From: Pelagomonas calceolata
Lineage: Eukaryota; Sar; Pelagophyceae; Pelagomonadales; Pelagomonadaceae
Assembly: GCA_918797485.1 (NCBI GenBank)
Contig: CAKKNE010000003.1
Coordinates: 3,596,001-3,660,000 of the forward strand
Direction of reading: 5' to 3'
DNA length: 64,000 nucleotides
The position numbers and the translations under genes are program-made. Numbering within the stretch: the stretch's first letter is position 1; each line of letters starts with the position of its first letter. Below the pieces are notes generated by a model, which was not told the origin of the DNA, did no database searches, and saw nothing but the letters and a program-made list of their open reading frames with translations. Positions 63,996 through 64,000 of the stretch are shown here, one piece after another.

Positions 63996-64000
63996 GGACT

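Overview
The window looks like nuclear DNA of a small marine stramenopile alga, most likely a pelagophyte of the Aureococcus/Pelagomonas kind. This rests on high GC, very dense packing of mostly single-exon genes on both strands, eukaryotic housekeeping genes (RPS16, RPL36, RUVBL2, glycine decarboxylase, NF-YC), flagellar-type proteins, and a set of related short introns that resemble introner elements, which are known from Aureococcus. The species call is inference; no rRNA or organelle marker is present.

Layout. 0.7-5 kb: RPS16 followed by three tandem, same-strand paralogues encoding MYND + RING-CH + TPR proteins. 5-9 kb: a Cys-rich protein and a six-exon EF-hand gene carrying five introns. 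9-15 kb: RPL36, a phosphoglycerate-dehydrogenase-like enzyme, an AEC-type carrier, an RIIa-fold protein and a TPR protein. 15.5-19.2 kb: five-exon mitochondrial glycine decarboxylase. 19.6-25.3 kb: a coiled-coil protein, a TTD14-like NTPase/CYTH protein and a GT4 glycosyltransferase. 25.3-29.3 kb: a second tandem array of RING-CH/TPR paralogues (two tail-anchored, one a RING/J-domain chimera). 29.6-35.5 kb: a SET methyltransferase, an oxygenase-like protein, a PG-rich-repeat (STPGR) protein and RUVBL2. 35.5-39 kb: a gene-poor island with microsatellite, diverged direct repeat and inverted repeats around one gene with two possible ubiquitin-like folds. 39-48.5 kb: a 1588-residue chromatin reader, an Hrq1-type helicase and a glutaredoxin-like protein. 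48.5-64 kb: plastid RsfS, more RING-CH/TPR paralogues, a twin-CX9C protein directly overlapping a GNAT gene, a WW protein, NF-YC, a small membrane ORF overlapping a GT25 gene, a class III aminotransferase, an Oxa1/Cox18-like insertase and a Tudor/PHD/PWWP protein.

Three themes stand out. (1) Nine RING-CH/TPR genes in 64 kb share a core but swap ends (MYND, tail anchor, coiled coil, RING+J). The two tandem arrays carry copied scraps of the 3' end of the neighbouring gene (RPS16 in one, the GT4 gene in the other), which records how the arrays grew. (2) Fourteen introns in six genes, several sharing sequence. Reading-phase bookkeeping closes for every one, and three appear to use GC donors. (3) Two cases where a small ORF ends in an ATGA overlap with the start of the next gene, suggesting dicistronic messages. 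A recurring CTAG...CTAG motif sits upstream of at least a dozen genes and is probably a promoter or 5'-leader element.

Exon structures were worked out by hand from frame continuity, splice dinucleotides and remembered family alignments. No database search was run.
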